A stretch of DNA of 64,000 bases from Paracoccaceae bacterium (GTDB lineage: Bacteria > Pseudomonadota > Alphaproteobacteria > Rhodobacterales > Rhodobacteraceae), in NCBI GenBank assembly GCA_017854585.1, contig JAFMHK010000006.1:62377-126376 (forward strand), written 5' to 3'. Each line of letters starts with the position of its first letter. Position 1 is the first letter of the stretch. Below the pieces are notes generated by a model that made no database searches, was not told the DNA's origin, and saw nothing but the letters and a program-made list of their open reading frames with translations. Shown in pieces: positions 9,301 through 17,903 of the stretch. Made by a program: the position numbers and the translations under genes.

Positions 9301-10203
9301 ATGCTTGACTGGCTGACTGACCGAAAAATCCCGATCGATGACTGGGCGGAAGCCATCTTCGACAGCCTCCAACAAAACGGCGCATGGCTGTTTGACGGTC
9401 TGGCGCGCGCGCTTGAATACATGATCGAGGTGTTCCTCGCCCTGTTGCAGGATCCGCCGAACACCGGTTGGCTGCGCGAGGTCGGGCGCGGCGAGCAGGT
9501 GTATCTTTACCCCCCCGAATACCACCCGCTTGTCATCATCGCGTTGCTGACGCTACTGGCGTGGCGGTTGCACCGCAGTTGGGGCGTGCCCGCCCTGACC
9601 GCCATCGGGTTCCTGTTCATCGTCAACCAAGGCTATTGGGAGGAAACGACCGAAAGCCTGACACTGGTTCTGGCGGCCTGCGTCGTGTGCATGGGCGTGG
9701 GCGTGCCAATCGGCATTTTCGCCGCTCACCGCCCGCAGGTTTACACGGTGATGCGCCCGGTGCTGGACCTGATGCAGACCCTGCCAACCTTCGTCTACCT
9801 GATCCCCGCCATCGTCTTTTTCGGCATCGGCATGGTGCCCGGCCTGATCGCCACGGTCATATTCGTGCTGCCCGCGCCGATCCGGCTGACCCATCTTGGC
9901 ATTTCCTCGACCCCGACGCCGCTTCTGGAGGCCAGCCAGGCGTTTGGCGCCAGCGGCTGGCAGACGTTGTGGAAAATCGAGCTGCCCTACGCCCGCCCGC
10001 AGATCATGGCGGGCCTGAACCAGACCATCATGTTGTCGCTGTCGATGGTGGTGATCGCGGCGCTTGTGGGCGCGGATGGGCTGGGCGTGCCGGTGGTGCG
10101 CGCGCTCAACCGCGTGGACACCGGGCTGGGGTTCGAGGCGGGGTTGATCATCGTCGTCGTGGCCATCGTGCTGGACCGCTTGCTGAGGGTGCCCACCAGA
10201 TGA
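9301..10203 (+). CDS. choW: Choline ABC transporter permease
   Basis: A ~300-residue inner-membrane permease of the ProW/OpuAB type with about six hydrophobic segments (for example LVIIALLTLLAW, LTAIGFLFIV, SLTLVLAACVVCMGVGV) and the conserved EAA-loop region EASQAFGASGWQTLWKIELP that docks on the ATPase. I start at the ATG of MLDWLTDRKIPIDDW, which matches the family N-terminus; an upstream in-frame extension into the 153-base gap after choX has no family-like sequence. The stop overlaps the next gene by ATGA. Confidence 0.9.
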   Translation: MLDWLTDRKIPIDDWAEAIFDSLQQNGAWLFDGLARALEYMIEVFLALLQDPPNTGWLREVGRGEQVYLYPPEYHPLVIIALLTLLAWRLHRSWGVPALTAIGFLFIVNQGYWEETTESLTLVLAACVVCMGVGVPIGIFAAHRPQVYTVMRPVLDLMQTLPTFVYLIPAIVFFGIGMVPGLIATVIFVLPAPIRLTHLGISSTPTPLLEASQAFGASGWQTLWKIELPYARPQIMAGLNQTIMLSLSMVVIAALVGADGLGVPVVRALNRVDTGLGFEAGLIIVVVAIVLDRLLRVPTR

Positions 10204-10619
10204 CTGATACCTACAACGCCGCCTGCCATTGCGGCGCCGTCCGGTTCCGCGTGACGCTATCGAGCGGCCTTGCCTCGGCCCGACGCTGCGATTGCTCGTA
10301 TTGCACCATGCGTGGCGCGGTCGCGGTTTCGGCGGCGCTGGATGACATCGCCTTCACCGCGGGCGAAGACAACCTGACGCTCTATCAATTCAACACGCGA
10401 ACGGCGAAACACTATTTTTGCAGCACCTGCGGGATCTACACCCACCACCAACGGCGATCGAACCCCAATGAGTTCGGGGTCAACCTCAGTTGCCTTGAAG
10501 GTCTGACGCCGTGGCAACTGCCGGTGATCCCGGTCAATGACGGGCAATCGCACCCGTCGGATGGCGGGCCGCCGAACCGTCTGGCAGGTATACTGCGCTA
10601 TGAGGAATCCCCCAAATGA
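10200..10619 (+). CDS. GFA/CENP-V family zinc protein inside the choline transporter operon
   Basis: A 139-residue protein of the glutathione-dependent formaldehyde-activating (GFA)/CENP-V family. Zinc-ligand cysteines are visible in order: CHCGAVRF near residue 9, CDCSYC near residue 30 and FCSTCGIYTH near residue 73. Members bind zinc and some have been linked to the glutathione-formaldehyde adduct. Start and stop each overlap the neighbouring choW and choV by four bases (ATGA), so it is co-translated with the transporter. A detoxification role tied to choline or betaine demethylation is only inference; biochemical activity of the wider family is poorly established. Confidence 0.82.
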   Translation: MTDTYNAACHCGAVRFRVTLSSGLASARRCDCSYCTMRGAVAVSAALDDIAFTAGEDNLTLYQFNTRTAKHYFCSTCGIYTHHQRRSNPNEFGVNLSCLEGLTPWQLPVIPVNDGQSHPSDGGPPNRLAGILRYEESPK

Positions 10620-11626
10620 CCAGTGCCGTCTCATTTCAAGATGTCTGCATCATGTTCGGCAACAAGCCGCAGACGGCGCTGCCGCTGGCGGATGCGGGTC
10701 AGGACCGGGCACAAATTCAGGCCGAAACTGGCAATATCCTTGGGGTGCATGATTGCAGCCTCGAGGTGGCGCAGGGCGAAATCCTTGTCCTGATGGGGCT
10801 GTCCGGCTCTGGCAAATCCACCCTCTTGCGGGCCGTGAACGGGCTGAACCCCGTCGTGCGCGGCAAGGTCGTGGTGCGTAACGGTGACTGGTCGTGCACA
10901 CTGCCCGGCGCCTCGGCTGGCGACCTGCGCCATCTACGGCAGAACGTCGTGTCGATGGTGTTCCAGCAATTCGGCCTGCTGCCATGGCGCACGGTGCGCG
11001 AGAATGTCGGCCTTGGCCTCGAACTCGCTGGCCAGCCCGAGGCGACCCGGCGCGCCACCGTGGACACGCAACTGGACCTTGTCGGGCTGTCCGACTGGGG
11101 CGACCGCAAGGTGGGTGAACTGTCCGGCGGCATGCAACAACGCGTCGGCCTCGCCCGCGCTTTTGCCACCGACGCGCCGATCCTGCTGATGGATGAGCCG
11201 TTTTCCGCGCTTGATCCGCTGATCCGCGCCAAGCTGCAAGATGAACTGCTGGACCTGCAGGCCAAACTCAAGCGCACCATCATCTTCGTCAGCCATGACC
11301 TTGACGAGGCATTCAAGATCGGCAACCGCATCTCGATCCTCGAAGGCGGGCGCATCGTGCAAACGGGCACCCCGCGGGAGATATTCTCGGCCCCCGCGAC
11401 CGATTACGTGGCCGAGTTCGTGGCGAACATGAATCCGCTTGGCGTCTTGACCGCGCGCGATGTGATGGTGGCGGGCACCCCGTCGGGCCCCGCGATCCCG
11501 TCGGAAATGCCGGTGGGCGAAATCATGCCAAAACTGGCGTCGGCACCTGCGCTGATGGTGGTGGAAGACGGCCAGCCAATCGGTCAGGTCACCCCCTCCA
11601 GCATCGTCGCAAGGCTTGGTGCCTAG
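10616..11626 (+). CDS. choV: Choline ABC transporter ATP-binding protein
   Basis: A 336-residue ABC ATPase of the ProV/OpuAA class. Motifs in order are Walker A GLSGSGKST (~residue 60), Q-loop FQQFGLLPW, signature LSGGMQQRVGLARA and Walker B ILLMDEPFSALDP, with the switch histidine in FVSHDLDEA. The last ~70 residues form a shortened CBS-like regulatory tail. It energises ChoXW for choline uptake. Translation is coupled to the preceding GFA gene through ATGA. The gene ends ~70 bases before the convergent acyl-CoA dehydrogenase gene. Confidence 0.92.
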   Translation: MTSAVSFQDVCIMFGNKPQTALPLADAGQDRAQIQAETGNILGVHDCSLEVAQGEILVLMGLSGSGKSTLLRAVNGLNPVVRGKVVVRNGDWSCTLPGASAGDLRHLRQNVVSMVFQQFGLLPWRTVRENVGLGLELAGQPEATRRATVDTQLDLVGLSDWGDRKVGELSGGMQQRVGLARAFATDAPILLMDEPFSALDPLIRAKLQDELLDLQAKLKRTIIFVSHDLDEAFKIGNRISILEGGRIVQTGTPREIFSAPATDYVAEFVANMNPLGVLTARDVMVAGTPSGPAIPSEMPVGEIMPKLASAPALMVVEDGQPIGQVTPSSIVARLGA

Positions 11627-11698
11627 ACCGGACTGCGCTTCATCTTGGCCGAAAACTCCCGCCGGAGGCGTCCGCGCTGTCCGCCCGGTGCGCCCGCA

Positions 11699-12754
11699 TC
11701 AGGCTTGCAGGACCGCCATCATCCGTTCGAGGTGGAAATCCGTGTCGCCCAGTTGATGGTCGATCATCACCAGCCGCTTGGCATAATGCGATGCCGGGTA
11801 TTCCCACGTCATGGCAATGCCGCCGTGCATCTGGATGACCTCCTCGGCCACCTGTCGCGCAATCTTGCCCACAAGGTGCTTTGCCTGTGAACAGCGCAGG
11901 GATTGCTGCGGCCCGCCCATGGCATCGGCTGCCAGAATGATGATGCTGCGCGCCTGCTCGATCTCGATGGCCAGATCGACGGCACGATGCTGCAACGCCT
12001 GAAATGCGCCGATGGGCCGCCCGAATTGCTGCCGGGTCTTAAGGTAGTCGACAAGCATTGCGTTGGCATGCTCCATCGCGCCCAACGCCTCCGCACTCAG
12101 CGCCAGCGCGCCCGCGTCCAGCGCATCTTGCAGCGCCGCGCCCGCGTCCGCCATCAGCAACCTGCCCGGCGTGGCGTCCAGAAAGACCTCGGCCGCACTG
12201 CCGCCATCGATCATGCCATATCCCTTGACCTCGACATCGGCGGCCGCAACGTCATACAGCGCCAGCCCCCCGTCCTGATGCGCGGCAATCACGAACCGTT
12301 CGGCATCCGCACCGCCATAAACCACGGATTTGCGGCCCAGCAATCTGCCATCCCGCGCGGTCGTGGTGATGGTGTCCAAATCATAAGGCGCGTCCAACTC
12401 GCCCAGACCCACGCCATACCGCACACCTGACAGCAGCGGCTCCAGATCGGCCCCGGCGGCCCCCAGCAGCCGCGCGGCCAGCAGGGCGGGCAACACCGGT
12501 TCGGGGCACAGCGCGCGACCCAGTTCGGTGAAGACGGCGGTAATGTCGAACCCCGCGCCGCCCATGCCGCCCCGGTCCTCGGGGATCAGCGCGAACACCA
12601 CGCCCAGATCCACCAGCGCATCCCATTTCGCCGGATCGTGCCAAGGCGCCGCATAGGCCACAGCATTGCGATGCTGGATAGGGTATTGCGCCGCAAGGTA
12701 GCGGCCAAGGCTGTCGGCCAGCATCCGGCGGTCATCGCTCATCTGGAAATCCAT
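11699..12754 (-). CDS. pimD: Acyl-CoA dehydrogenase, small subunit of pimeloyl-CoA type
   Basis: A 351-residue acyl-CoA dehydrogenase-family protein, a little short for the family (~380). The N-terminal helical domain (DFQMSDDRRMLADSLGRYLA) and the C-terminal helical domain (TRQQFGRPIGAFQALQHRAVDL and EVIQMHGGIAMTWEYP) are recognisable. It follows the larger partner with a TGATG overlap, as in the heterodimeric pimC/pimD dehydrogenases acting on pimeloyl-CoA and in related steroid-degrading pairs. Substrate is inferred from the whole cluster (FadB-like, thiolase, glutaryl-CoA dehydrogenase), not from this sequence alone. Confidence 0.75.
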   Translation of the reverse strand: MDFQMSDDRRMLADSLGRYLAAQYPIQHRNAVAYAAPWHDPAKWDALVDLGVVFALIPEDRGGMGGAGFDITAVFTELGRALCPEPVLPALLAARLLGAAGADLEPLLSGVRYGVGLGELDAPYDLDTITTTARDGRLLGRKSVVYGGADAERFVIAAHQDGGLALYDVAAADVEVKGYGMIDGGSAAEVFLDATPGRLLMADAGAALQDALDAGALALSAEALGAMEHANAMLVDYLKTRQQFGRPIGAFQALQHRAVDLAIEIEQARSIIILAADAMGGPQQSLRCSQAKHLVGKIARQVAEEVIQMHGGIAMTWEYPASHYAKRLVMIDHQLGDTDFHLERMMAVLQA

Positions 12755-13938
12755 CAGCTCAGCATCCCCTTGGCCAGAATGTTGCGCTGAATCTCGTTCG
12801 AACCCCCGTAGATGGAGATCTTGCGATTGCTGAAATAGCTGGCCGCGTTCATCGCGTGCCCATCCGGCACCAGCGACAGGTTCCCCTCCACATCCTCCGA
12901 CGGGAACGGGGCTGCCGACGCGCCCAGCGCACGCCGCGCCAGATCGTTGATCGTTTGCCGGATCACAGTGCCCTTGATCTTCAGCATCGATGGCTCGGTC
13001 CCCAGTTTTCCGCCCTGCGCCGCAACGCTCAGCATTCGCAGGTTGGTGATCCGCATCGCCTCCAGATCGGCCTCCACGCTGGCCAGCCGCGCGGCAAAGA
13101 GCGGCTGATCGATCAACCGTTTGCCGCCCCGCGTCAGTGTGCGGGCCAACGATTTCACCTGATCAAGCGCTTGCATGCTGAACCCCACGCCCGCGATGTT
13201 CGCGCGCTCGTGCCCCAGCAGGAACTTCGCGATCGTCCAGCCGGCGTTCTCCGCCCCCACCAGATTGGTCACGGGCACGCGCACGTCGGTAAAGAACACC
13301 TCGTTCACCTCGTAGCCGCCTTCGATCAAGCGGATCGGACGCATCTCGATGCCGGGCGTATCAAGGTCGACCAGCAGAAAGCTGATACCTTCCTGCGGCT
13401 TGCCATCGGCCTTGGTGCGGACAAGGCAGAAGATGCGATTGGCGAACTGGCCAAGGGTTGTCCACGTCTTCTGGCCATTCACCACGTAATGGTCGCCGTC
13501 GTGCACCGCGCGGGTCTTGAGGCTGGCCAGATCACTGCCCGCGCCCGGTTCGGAATAGCCTTGGCACCACCAATCCGTGCCGTCGAGGATACGCGGCAGG
13601 TAGGTCTTCTTCTGCTCCGGGCTGCCAAACGCGATCAACACAGGCCCCAGCATCTTCAGCCCGAATGGCACGATGCGCGGTGCATTGGCCCGGCAACATT
13701 CCTCTTCGAAGATATGTTGTTCCACGGGGCCCCATTCCTGCCCGCCGAACGCCAAGGGCCATGGTCCCGCCAGCCAGCCGCGTTGGTGCAAGATCGCGTG
13801 CCAGCGTTCCATGTCTGTCTTGGCCAGTTCCCGCCCGGCGGCAACCTTGGCGGCAATCTCATGGGGTAATTCCGCGTCAAGGAACGCGCGGACCTGTGTC
13901 TGAAACGCGGCCTCGTGTGGTGAATAACGCAGGTCCAT
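12754..13938 (-). CDS. pimC: Acyl-CoA dehydrogenase, large subunit of pimeloyl-CoA type
   Basis: A 394-residue acyl-CoA dehydrogenase. It starts MDLRYSPHEAAFQTQVRAF and carries the FAD/substrate motifs WWCQGYSEPGAGSDLASLKT and VVNGQKTWTT, then the conserved YGGSNEIQRNILAK near the C-terminus. The sequence closely matches what I know of the large subunit of pimeloyl-CoA dehydrogenase. It sits between a FadB-like gene (4 bases upstream) and the small subunit (overlapping). Together they would start beta-oxidation of medium-chain dicarboxyl-CoAs; another branched or aromatic-derived acyl-CoA is possible. Confidence 0.78.
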   Translation of the reverse strand: MDLRYSPHEAAFQTQVRAFLDAELPHEIAAKVAAGRELAKTDMERWHAILHQRGWLAGPWPLAFGGQEWGPVEQHIFEEECCRANAPRIVPFGLKMLGPVLIAFGSPEQKKTYLPRILDGTDWWCQGYSEPGAGSDLASLKTRAVHDGDHYVVNGQKTWTTLGQFANRIFCLVRTKADGKPQEGISFLLVDLDTPGIEMRPIRLIEGGYEVNEVFFTDVRVPVTNLVGAENAGWTIAKFLLGHERANIAGVGFSMQALDQVKSLARTLTRGGKRLIDQPLFAARLASVEADLEAMRITNLRMLSVAAQGGKLGTEPSMLKIKGTVIRQTINDLARRALGASAAPFPSEDVEGNLSLVPDGHAMNAASYFSNRKISIYGGSNEIQRNILAKGMLS

Positions 13939-13941
13939 CCC

Positions 13942-15999
13942 TCATCCCTCCCGGTTCATATCGGCGAATGTGCGGCCGGTTTCGGCCATGTCGCGCAGCA
14001 ACGGCGGCACCTGCCAGAATTGGGCGTCGTCTTTGGCAAACCCATTGATCCGGCGCAATATTTCGGCAGCACCCAACGTGTCCGCGTAATGCAGCGGCCC
14101 ACCGCGCCAACGGGGAAAGCCGTAGCCGAACAAGAACACCGCATCGACATCGATGGGGCGCAGCGCGATGCCATCCTGCACGACGCGCGTGGCCTCGGCG
14201 ATCATCGCGGTCATGTAGCGCGCGACTATCTCGTCAGCCGTGAACGCGCGCGGCGTCACGCCGTGGGCGGCCCGTTCATGTGCCAGAAGGTCCATCAGAT
14301 CGGGGTTTGCGCCGCCATTTTCATGGTCATAGAACCCGCGCCCCGTCTTGCGCCCGAATTGCCCGGCCTCGCACAGCTTGTCGGCGACGCTGACATACCG
14401 TTCGCCCGGCACGCGGCCGACCCGTTTGCGATTGGCCCAGCCGATGTCCAGGCCTGCCAGATCCGAAACCTCGAACGGTCCCATGGCAAAGCCGAACCCG
14501 CGCACGGCGGTGTCGATCTGGTCGGGGGTTGCGCCATCCAGCATCATGTGGTCGGCAGCCTTGCGGTAATGGTTCATGATGCGGTTCCCGATGAACCCGT
14601 CACACACGCCTGAGCGGACCGCCACCTTGCCCAACCGCTTGGCCAAAGCGAAGCCGGTCGCCACCGCGTCGGGCCGCGTCTTGGCGCCCACCACCACCTC
14701 CAGCAGCCGCATCACATGCGCGGGAGAGAAGAAATGCAGCCCGATCACATCTTGCGGGCGCGCCGTGGCGGCGGCGATGTCATCAAGGTTCAGATACGAC
14801 GTGTTGGTTGCCAGCAGCGCGTCGGGGCAGATGTCCGCGATCTGCCGCATCAGGGCCTTTTTCACCGCCATGTCTTCGAATGCGGCCTCGATCACAAGAT
14901 CCGATCCGGCAATCGCAGCCATGTCCACAGCGGTTGTCAGGAGGATTCCGGCCCGCGCATCGGCGCTCATTTTTCCACGTTTGACCGCACCATCAAGGTT
15001 CGCGGCAACGGTCGCCCGGCCGCGCGCCACCGCATCGTCGGTGCGGTCCACCAGCACCACCTGACACCCCGCCAGCAGACAAGATGTGGCGATCCCCGCG
15101 CCCATCGTGCCCGCGCCGATCACGCCTATCTTGTTGATATGGCGGGGTGTCGCCCCGGATTCTGGTATCTTGGCGACGGCGCGCTCGGCAAAGAACGCAT
15201 GGATCAACCCGGCCCGCTGCGGGCTGTCCATGCATTCATTGAACAGCCGCCGTTCTTCGATCAGGCCCTGCGTCAGGGGGCGCAGCGATGCGGCCACTGC
15301 CCGCACGGCATGGTGCGGGCTGAAGAGATGGGCCTGCGTTTCCTGCAGCATGGCGGCAGATGCAGCGATGGCGGCATCGTCGGGGGCAACCGGTTCGTCG
15401 CCCGTGACCCGCGTGGCCAAACGGCCCGCCAAGACATCACGTGCCGCCGCTATGGCCATGTGCCGGGCATCGCCCGTCACCACCTTGTCGACCAAACCGA
15501 TCGCAAGCGCCTGTGTCGCGGTGATCCGTTTGCCGCTGGTGATCAGGTCCAGCGCGTTCGCGATGCCGACCAAGCGCGGCCCGCGCTGCGTGCCGCCAGC
15601 GCCGGGAAGAATGCCCAATCCGACCTCTGGAAAGCCAAGCTGCACACCGTCGATTGCAATCCGTGCATGGGTTGCGATCGCCACCTCCAACCCCCCGCCA
15701 AGCGCTGCACCATGCAACACCGAAATCACCGGTTTCGTGCATCTTTCCAGCCGGTTGCAGACATCGGGCAACAACGGGGCCTGTGCGGGTTTTCCAAATT
15801 CGCGGATGTCCGCGCCGGCGATGAAACTGCGCCCTTCGCCATAGATTGCGATGACCTGCACGCTGTCGTCGCCTTCCAGCGCGTCAACCGCCGCAGCCAG
15901 CCCCGCCCGCAAGCCGTGGCCTGCGGCGTTCACGGGTGGATTGTTCAGCCCGATCAGACCAATCGCGCCCTCCCGCGTGATCTGCACAACGTCAGCCAT
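13942..15999 (-). CDS. FadB-like enoyl-CoA hydratase/3-hydroxyacyl-CoA dehydrogenase
   Basis: A 685-residue bifunctional beta-oxidation enzyme. The N-terminal crotonase domain (about 1-200) shows the oxyanion-hole segments SFIAGADIREF and HGAALGGGLEVAIA; the NAD domain begins at IGVIGAGTMGAGIA (~residue 295), with GLHFFSPAHVMRLLEVV and a duplicated C-terminal 3HCDH domain. It hydrates 2-enoyl-CoA and oxidises the 3-hydroxyacyl-CoA. GGAGGGG precedes the chosen ATG; longer readings run back toward the divergent thiolase gene. In the pim pathway the equivalent is PimF. It is upstream of pimC by 3 bases. Confidence 0.88.
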   Translation of the reverse strand: MADVVQITREGAIGLIGLNNPPVNAAGHGLRAGLAAAVDALEGDDSVQVIAIYGEGRSFIAGADIREFGKPAQAPLLPDVCNRLERCTKPVISVLHGAALGGGLEVAIATHARIAIDGVQLGFPEVGLGILPGAGGTQRGPRLVGIANALDLITSGKRITATQALAIGLVDKVVTGDARHMAIAAARDVLAGRLATRVTGDEPVAPDDAAIAASAAMLQETQAHLFSPHHAVRAVAASLRPLTQGLIEERRLFNECMDSPQRAGLIHAFFAERAVAKIPESGATPRHINKIGVIGAGTMGAGIATSCLLAGCQVVLVDRTDDAVARGRATVAANLDGAVKRGKMSADARAGILLTTAVDMAAIAGSDLVIEAAFEDMAVKKALMRQIADICPDALLATNTSYLNLDDIAAATARPQDVIGLHFFSPAHVMRLLEVVVGAKTRPDAVATGFALAKRLGKVAVRSGVCDGFIGNRIMNHYRKAADHMMLDGATPDQIDTAVRGFGFAMGPFEVSDLAGLDIGWANRKRVGRVPGERYVSVADKLCEAGQFGRKTGRGFYDHENGGANPDLMDLLAHERAAHGVTPRAFTADEIVARYMTAMIAEATRVVQDGIALRPIDVDAVFLFGYGFPRWRGGPLHYADTLGAAEILRRINGFAKDDAQFWQVPPLLRDMAETGRTFADMNREG

Positions 16000-16129
16000 G
16001 CTGCCCCTCCTGTTCACCCGGCATCCTAGCATTCTGGGCGCCCCTGACCAGTTGAAACGCGACGTCTCCCGATGGACAAGCCGTGCTTCGCCCCCTACCA
16101 ATCAAGGGCGTTCTGACGGGGGAGCAAAA

Positions 16130-17332
16130 ATGCCCGAAGCCTTCATCTGTGACTACATCCGCACGCCCATCGGTCGTTTCGGGGGGGCGTTGTCATCGGT
16201 CCGCGCCGATGACCTTGGCGCTATACCCCTGAAAGCACTGCAAAACCGCAATCCAGATGTTGATTGGGCGCAGGTGGACGAGGTTATCTATGGCTGTGCC
16301 AATCAGGCGGGTGAGGATAACCGCAATGTGGCCCGCATGTGCGCCCTGTTGGCCGGGTTGCCTGACGCGGTGCCGGGCGTCACGCTCAACCGCCTGTGCG
16401 GGTCGGGCATGGATGCCGTGATCGCCGCCGCGCGCGCCATCAAGGCGGGCGAGGCTGATCTGATCATCGCGGGCGGTGTCGAATCCATGTCGCGCGCGCC
16501 CTTCGTCATGCCCAAGGCCGATACCGCGTTTTCCCGCAACGCCCAGATCTATGACACCACCATCGGCTGGCGCTTTGTGAACAAGGCGCTCAAGGCGCAA
16601 TACGGAATCGATTCCATGCCCGAAACCGCGGAAAACGTGGCAACGGATTATGGTGTTTCGCGTGACGATCAAGATGCGTTTGCCCTGCGCTCGCAAGATC
16701 GCGCCGCCGCGGCCCAAGCCAATGGACGGTTGGCCGCAGAAATCGTTCCCGTGGATATTCCGCAGCGCAAGGGCGATCCGGTATCGGTGTCATCGGATGA
16801 ACATCCGCGCGCAACCACGTTGGCAAAGCTGGGAAATCTGCCCACGCCCTTCCGCGCAGGCGGGTCTGTTACGGCAGGCAACGCCAGCGGCGTGAACGAC
16901 GGTGCCGCAGCCCTGATCATCGCATCCGAGGCGGCGGCCAAAACCCATGGCCTGACCCCCATCGCCCGCATCATCGGCGGCGCGACGGCGGGCGTGCCGC
17001 CCCGCATCATGGGCATCGGCCCGGCGCCCGCGACGCGAAAGTTGTGCGCGCGGTTGGGGCTGTCGCCATCGGATTTCGACGTGATCGAGTTGAACGAGGC
17101 ATTTGCGGCCCAAGGTCTGGCCGTGCTGCGCGAACTTGGGCTGGCCGACAATGCCCCACACGTCAATCCGAACGGCGGCGCGATTGCCCTTGGCCATCCG
17201 CTTGGCATGTCGGGCGCGCGGCTGGCCGGGACCGCCGCGATGGAATTGGTGCGCACCGGCGGCCAACTGGCGCTGGCAACGATGTGCGTCGGCGTGGGGC
17301 AGGGGATCTCGATGGCGCTGGTGCGCGTTTAA
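16130..17332 (+). CDS. Acetyl-CoA acyltransferase (3-oxoadipyl-CoA-type thiolase)
   Basis: A 400-residue thiolase. The nucleophilic cysteine lies in LNRLCGSGMDAV (~residue 90), the histidine in NPNGGAIALGHPLGMSGAR and the second cysteine in ATMCVGVGQG. The beginning AFICDYIRTPIGRFGGALS is that of the PcaF/PaaJ beta-ketoadipyl-CoA subclass, which also acts on other dicarboxylic 3-oxoacyl-CoAs. It is divergent from the FadB-like gene by ~130 bases, so the two units likely share control and together complete a beta-oxidation turn. GGGGGAG lies just upstream of the ATG. Confidence 0.88.
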   Translation: MPEAFICDYIRTPIGRFGGALSSVRADDLGAIPLKALQNRNPDVDWAQVDEVIYGCANQAGEDNRNVARMCALLAGLPDAVPGVTLNRLCGSGMDAVIAAARAIKAGEADLIIAGGVESMSRAPFVMPKADTAFSRNAQIYDTTIGWRFVNKALKAQYGIDSMPETAENVATDYGVSRDDQDAFALRSQDRAAAAQANGRLAAEIVPVDIPQRKGDPVSVSSDEHPRATTLAKLGNLPTPFRAGGSVTAGNASGVNDGAAALIIASEAAAKTHGLTPIARIIGGATAGVPPRIMGIGPAPATRKLCARLGLSPSDFDVIELNEAFAAQGLAVLRELGLADNAPHVNPNGGAIALGHPLGMSGARLAGTAAMELVRTGGQLALATMCVGVGQGISMALVRV

Positions 17333-17344
17333 CGTTTGATAAAT

Positions 17345-17384
17345 AGGTTACAAAAAATCGGGAAATCCGGATTTCCTGTAACCT
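17345..17384. repeat. Nested palindrome upstream of allA
   Basis: Outer arms AGGTTACA (17345-17352) and TGTAACCT (17377-17384) enclose a perfect 16-base palindrome, GGAAATCC/GGATTTCC (17361-17376), which abuts the right arm. The structure ends 3 bases before the first allA ATG and 12 bases after the thiolase stop. It could be an operator or an RNA hairpin; no T-run follows, so a simple terminator is less likely. Confidence 0.6.
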
Positions 17385-17387
17385 TTA

Positions 17388-17897
17388 ATGAGGAATGAAA
17401 GGGCAGCCACATTGACCCAATCAATCAAGATCCGGCCATTGTCCGCAGTCGCCTTCGCCCCGTTCGGCGATGTGCTGGATTGCAGCCAAGGGCCCGACAA
17501 GATGATCAATCAAGGCCTCTGTGGTCGCCATCACGACCGCGCCGTGCTGGACTTTTCCACCGGACGGGCGGGCCTTAGCCTGTTCGATGCGCAACCGCGT
17601 GAACTTCCGCTGATGCTGGACATGATGGAGCGTCACCCGGACGGATCACAAGCCTTCATCCCAATGACACAAAACGGTCTTCTGATTGTTGTTGCGCCCG
17701 ATGAAGGCGGCGTTCCGGGTGTCCCGCTGGCCTTTGAAACCGCCCCCGGACAGGCGGTGAATTATCATCGCGGGACGTGGCACGGTGTGTTGATGCCGCT
17801 TGCCGCGCCGGGGCTTTTCGCGGTCGTGGACAGGATTGGCGAGGGGGCGAACCTGCAAGAACATTGGTTCGCCACCCCGTACACCATAAGCCGCTGA
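17388..17897 (+). CDS. allA: Ureidoglycolate lyase
   Basis: A 161-169 residue cupin-like ureidoglycolate lyase: IRPLSAVAFAPFGDVLD, MERHPDGSQAFIPM and NYHRGTWHGVLMPL are family landmarks, the last two holding the metal/substrate residues. It splits ureidoglycolate to glyoxylate and urea, the last step of allantoin breakdown. The first ATG has no ribosome site; a TTG at 17412 preceded by AAAGGG fits the usual family length and may be the true start. No other purine-degradation gene is nearby, so it is isolated here; its glyoxylate product would suit the bhc pathway. Confidence 0.85.
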   Translation: MRNERAATLTQSIKIRPLSAVAFAPFGDVLDCSQGPDKMINQGLCGRHHDRAVLDFSTGRAGLSLFDAQPRELPLMLDMMERHPDGSQAFIPMTQNGLLIVVAPDEGGVPGVPLAFETAPGQAVNYHRGTWHGVLMPLAAPGLFAVVDRIGEGANLQEHWFATPYTISR

Positions 17898-17903
17898 TAT
17901 AAG

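Noticed and set aside
12856..13869. Plus-strand open frame across the large acyl-CoA dehydrogenase
   Set aside because: High-GC antisense frame with no family likeness; the minus-strand gene has all expected motifs.
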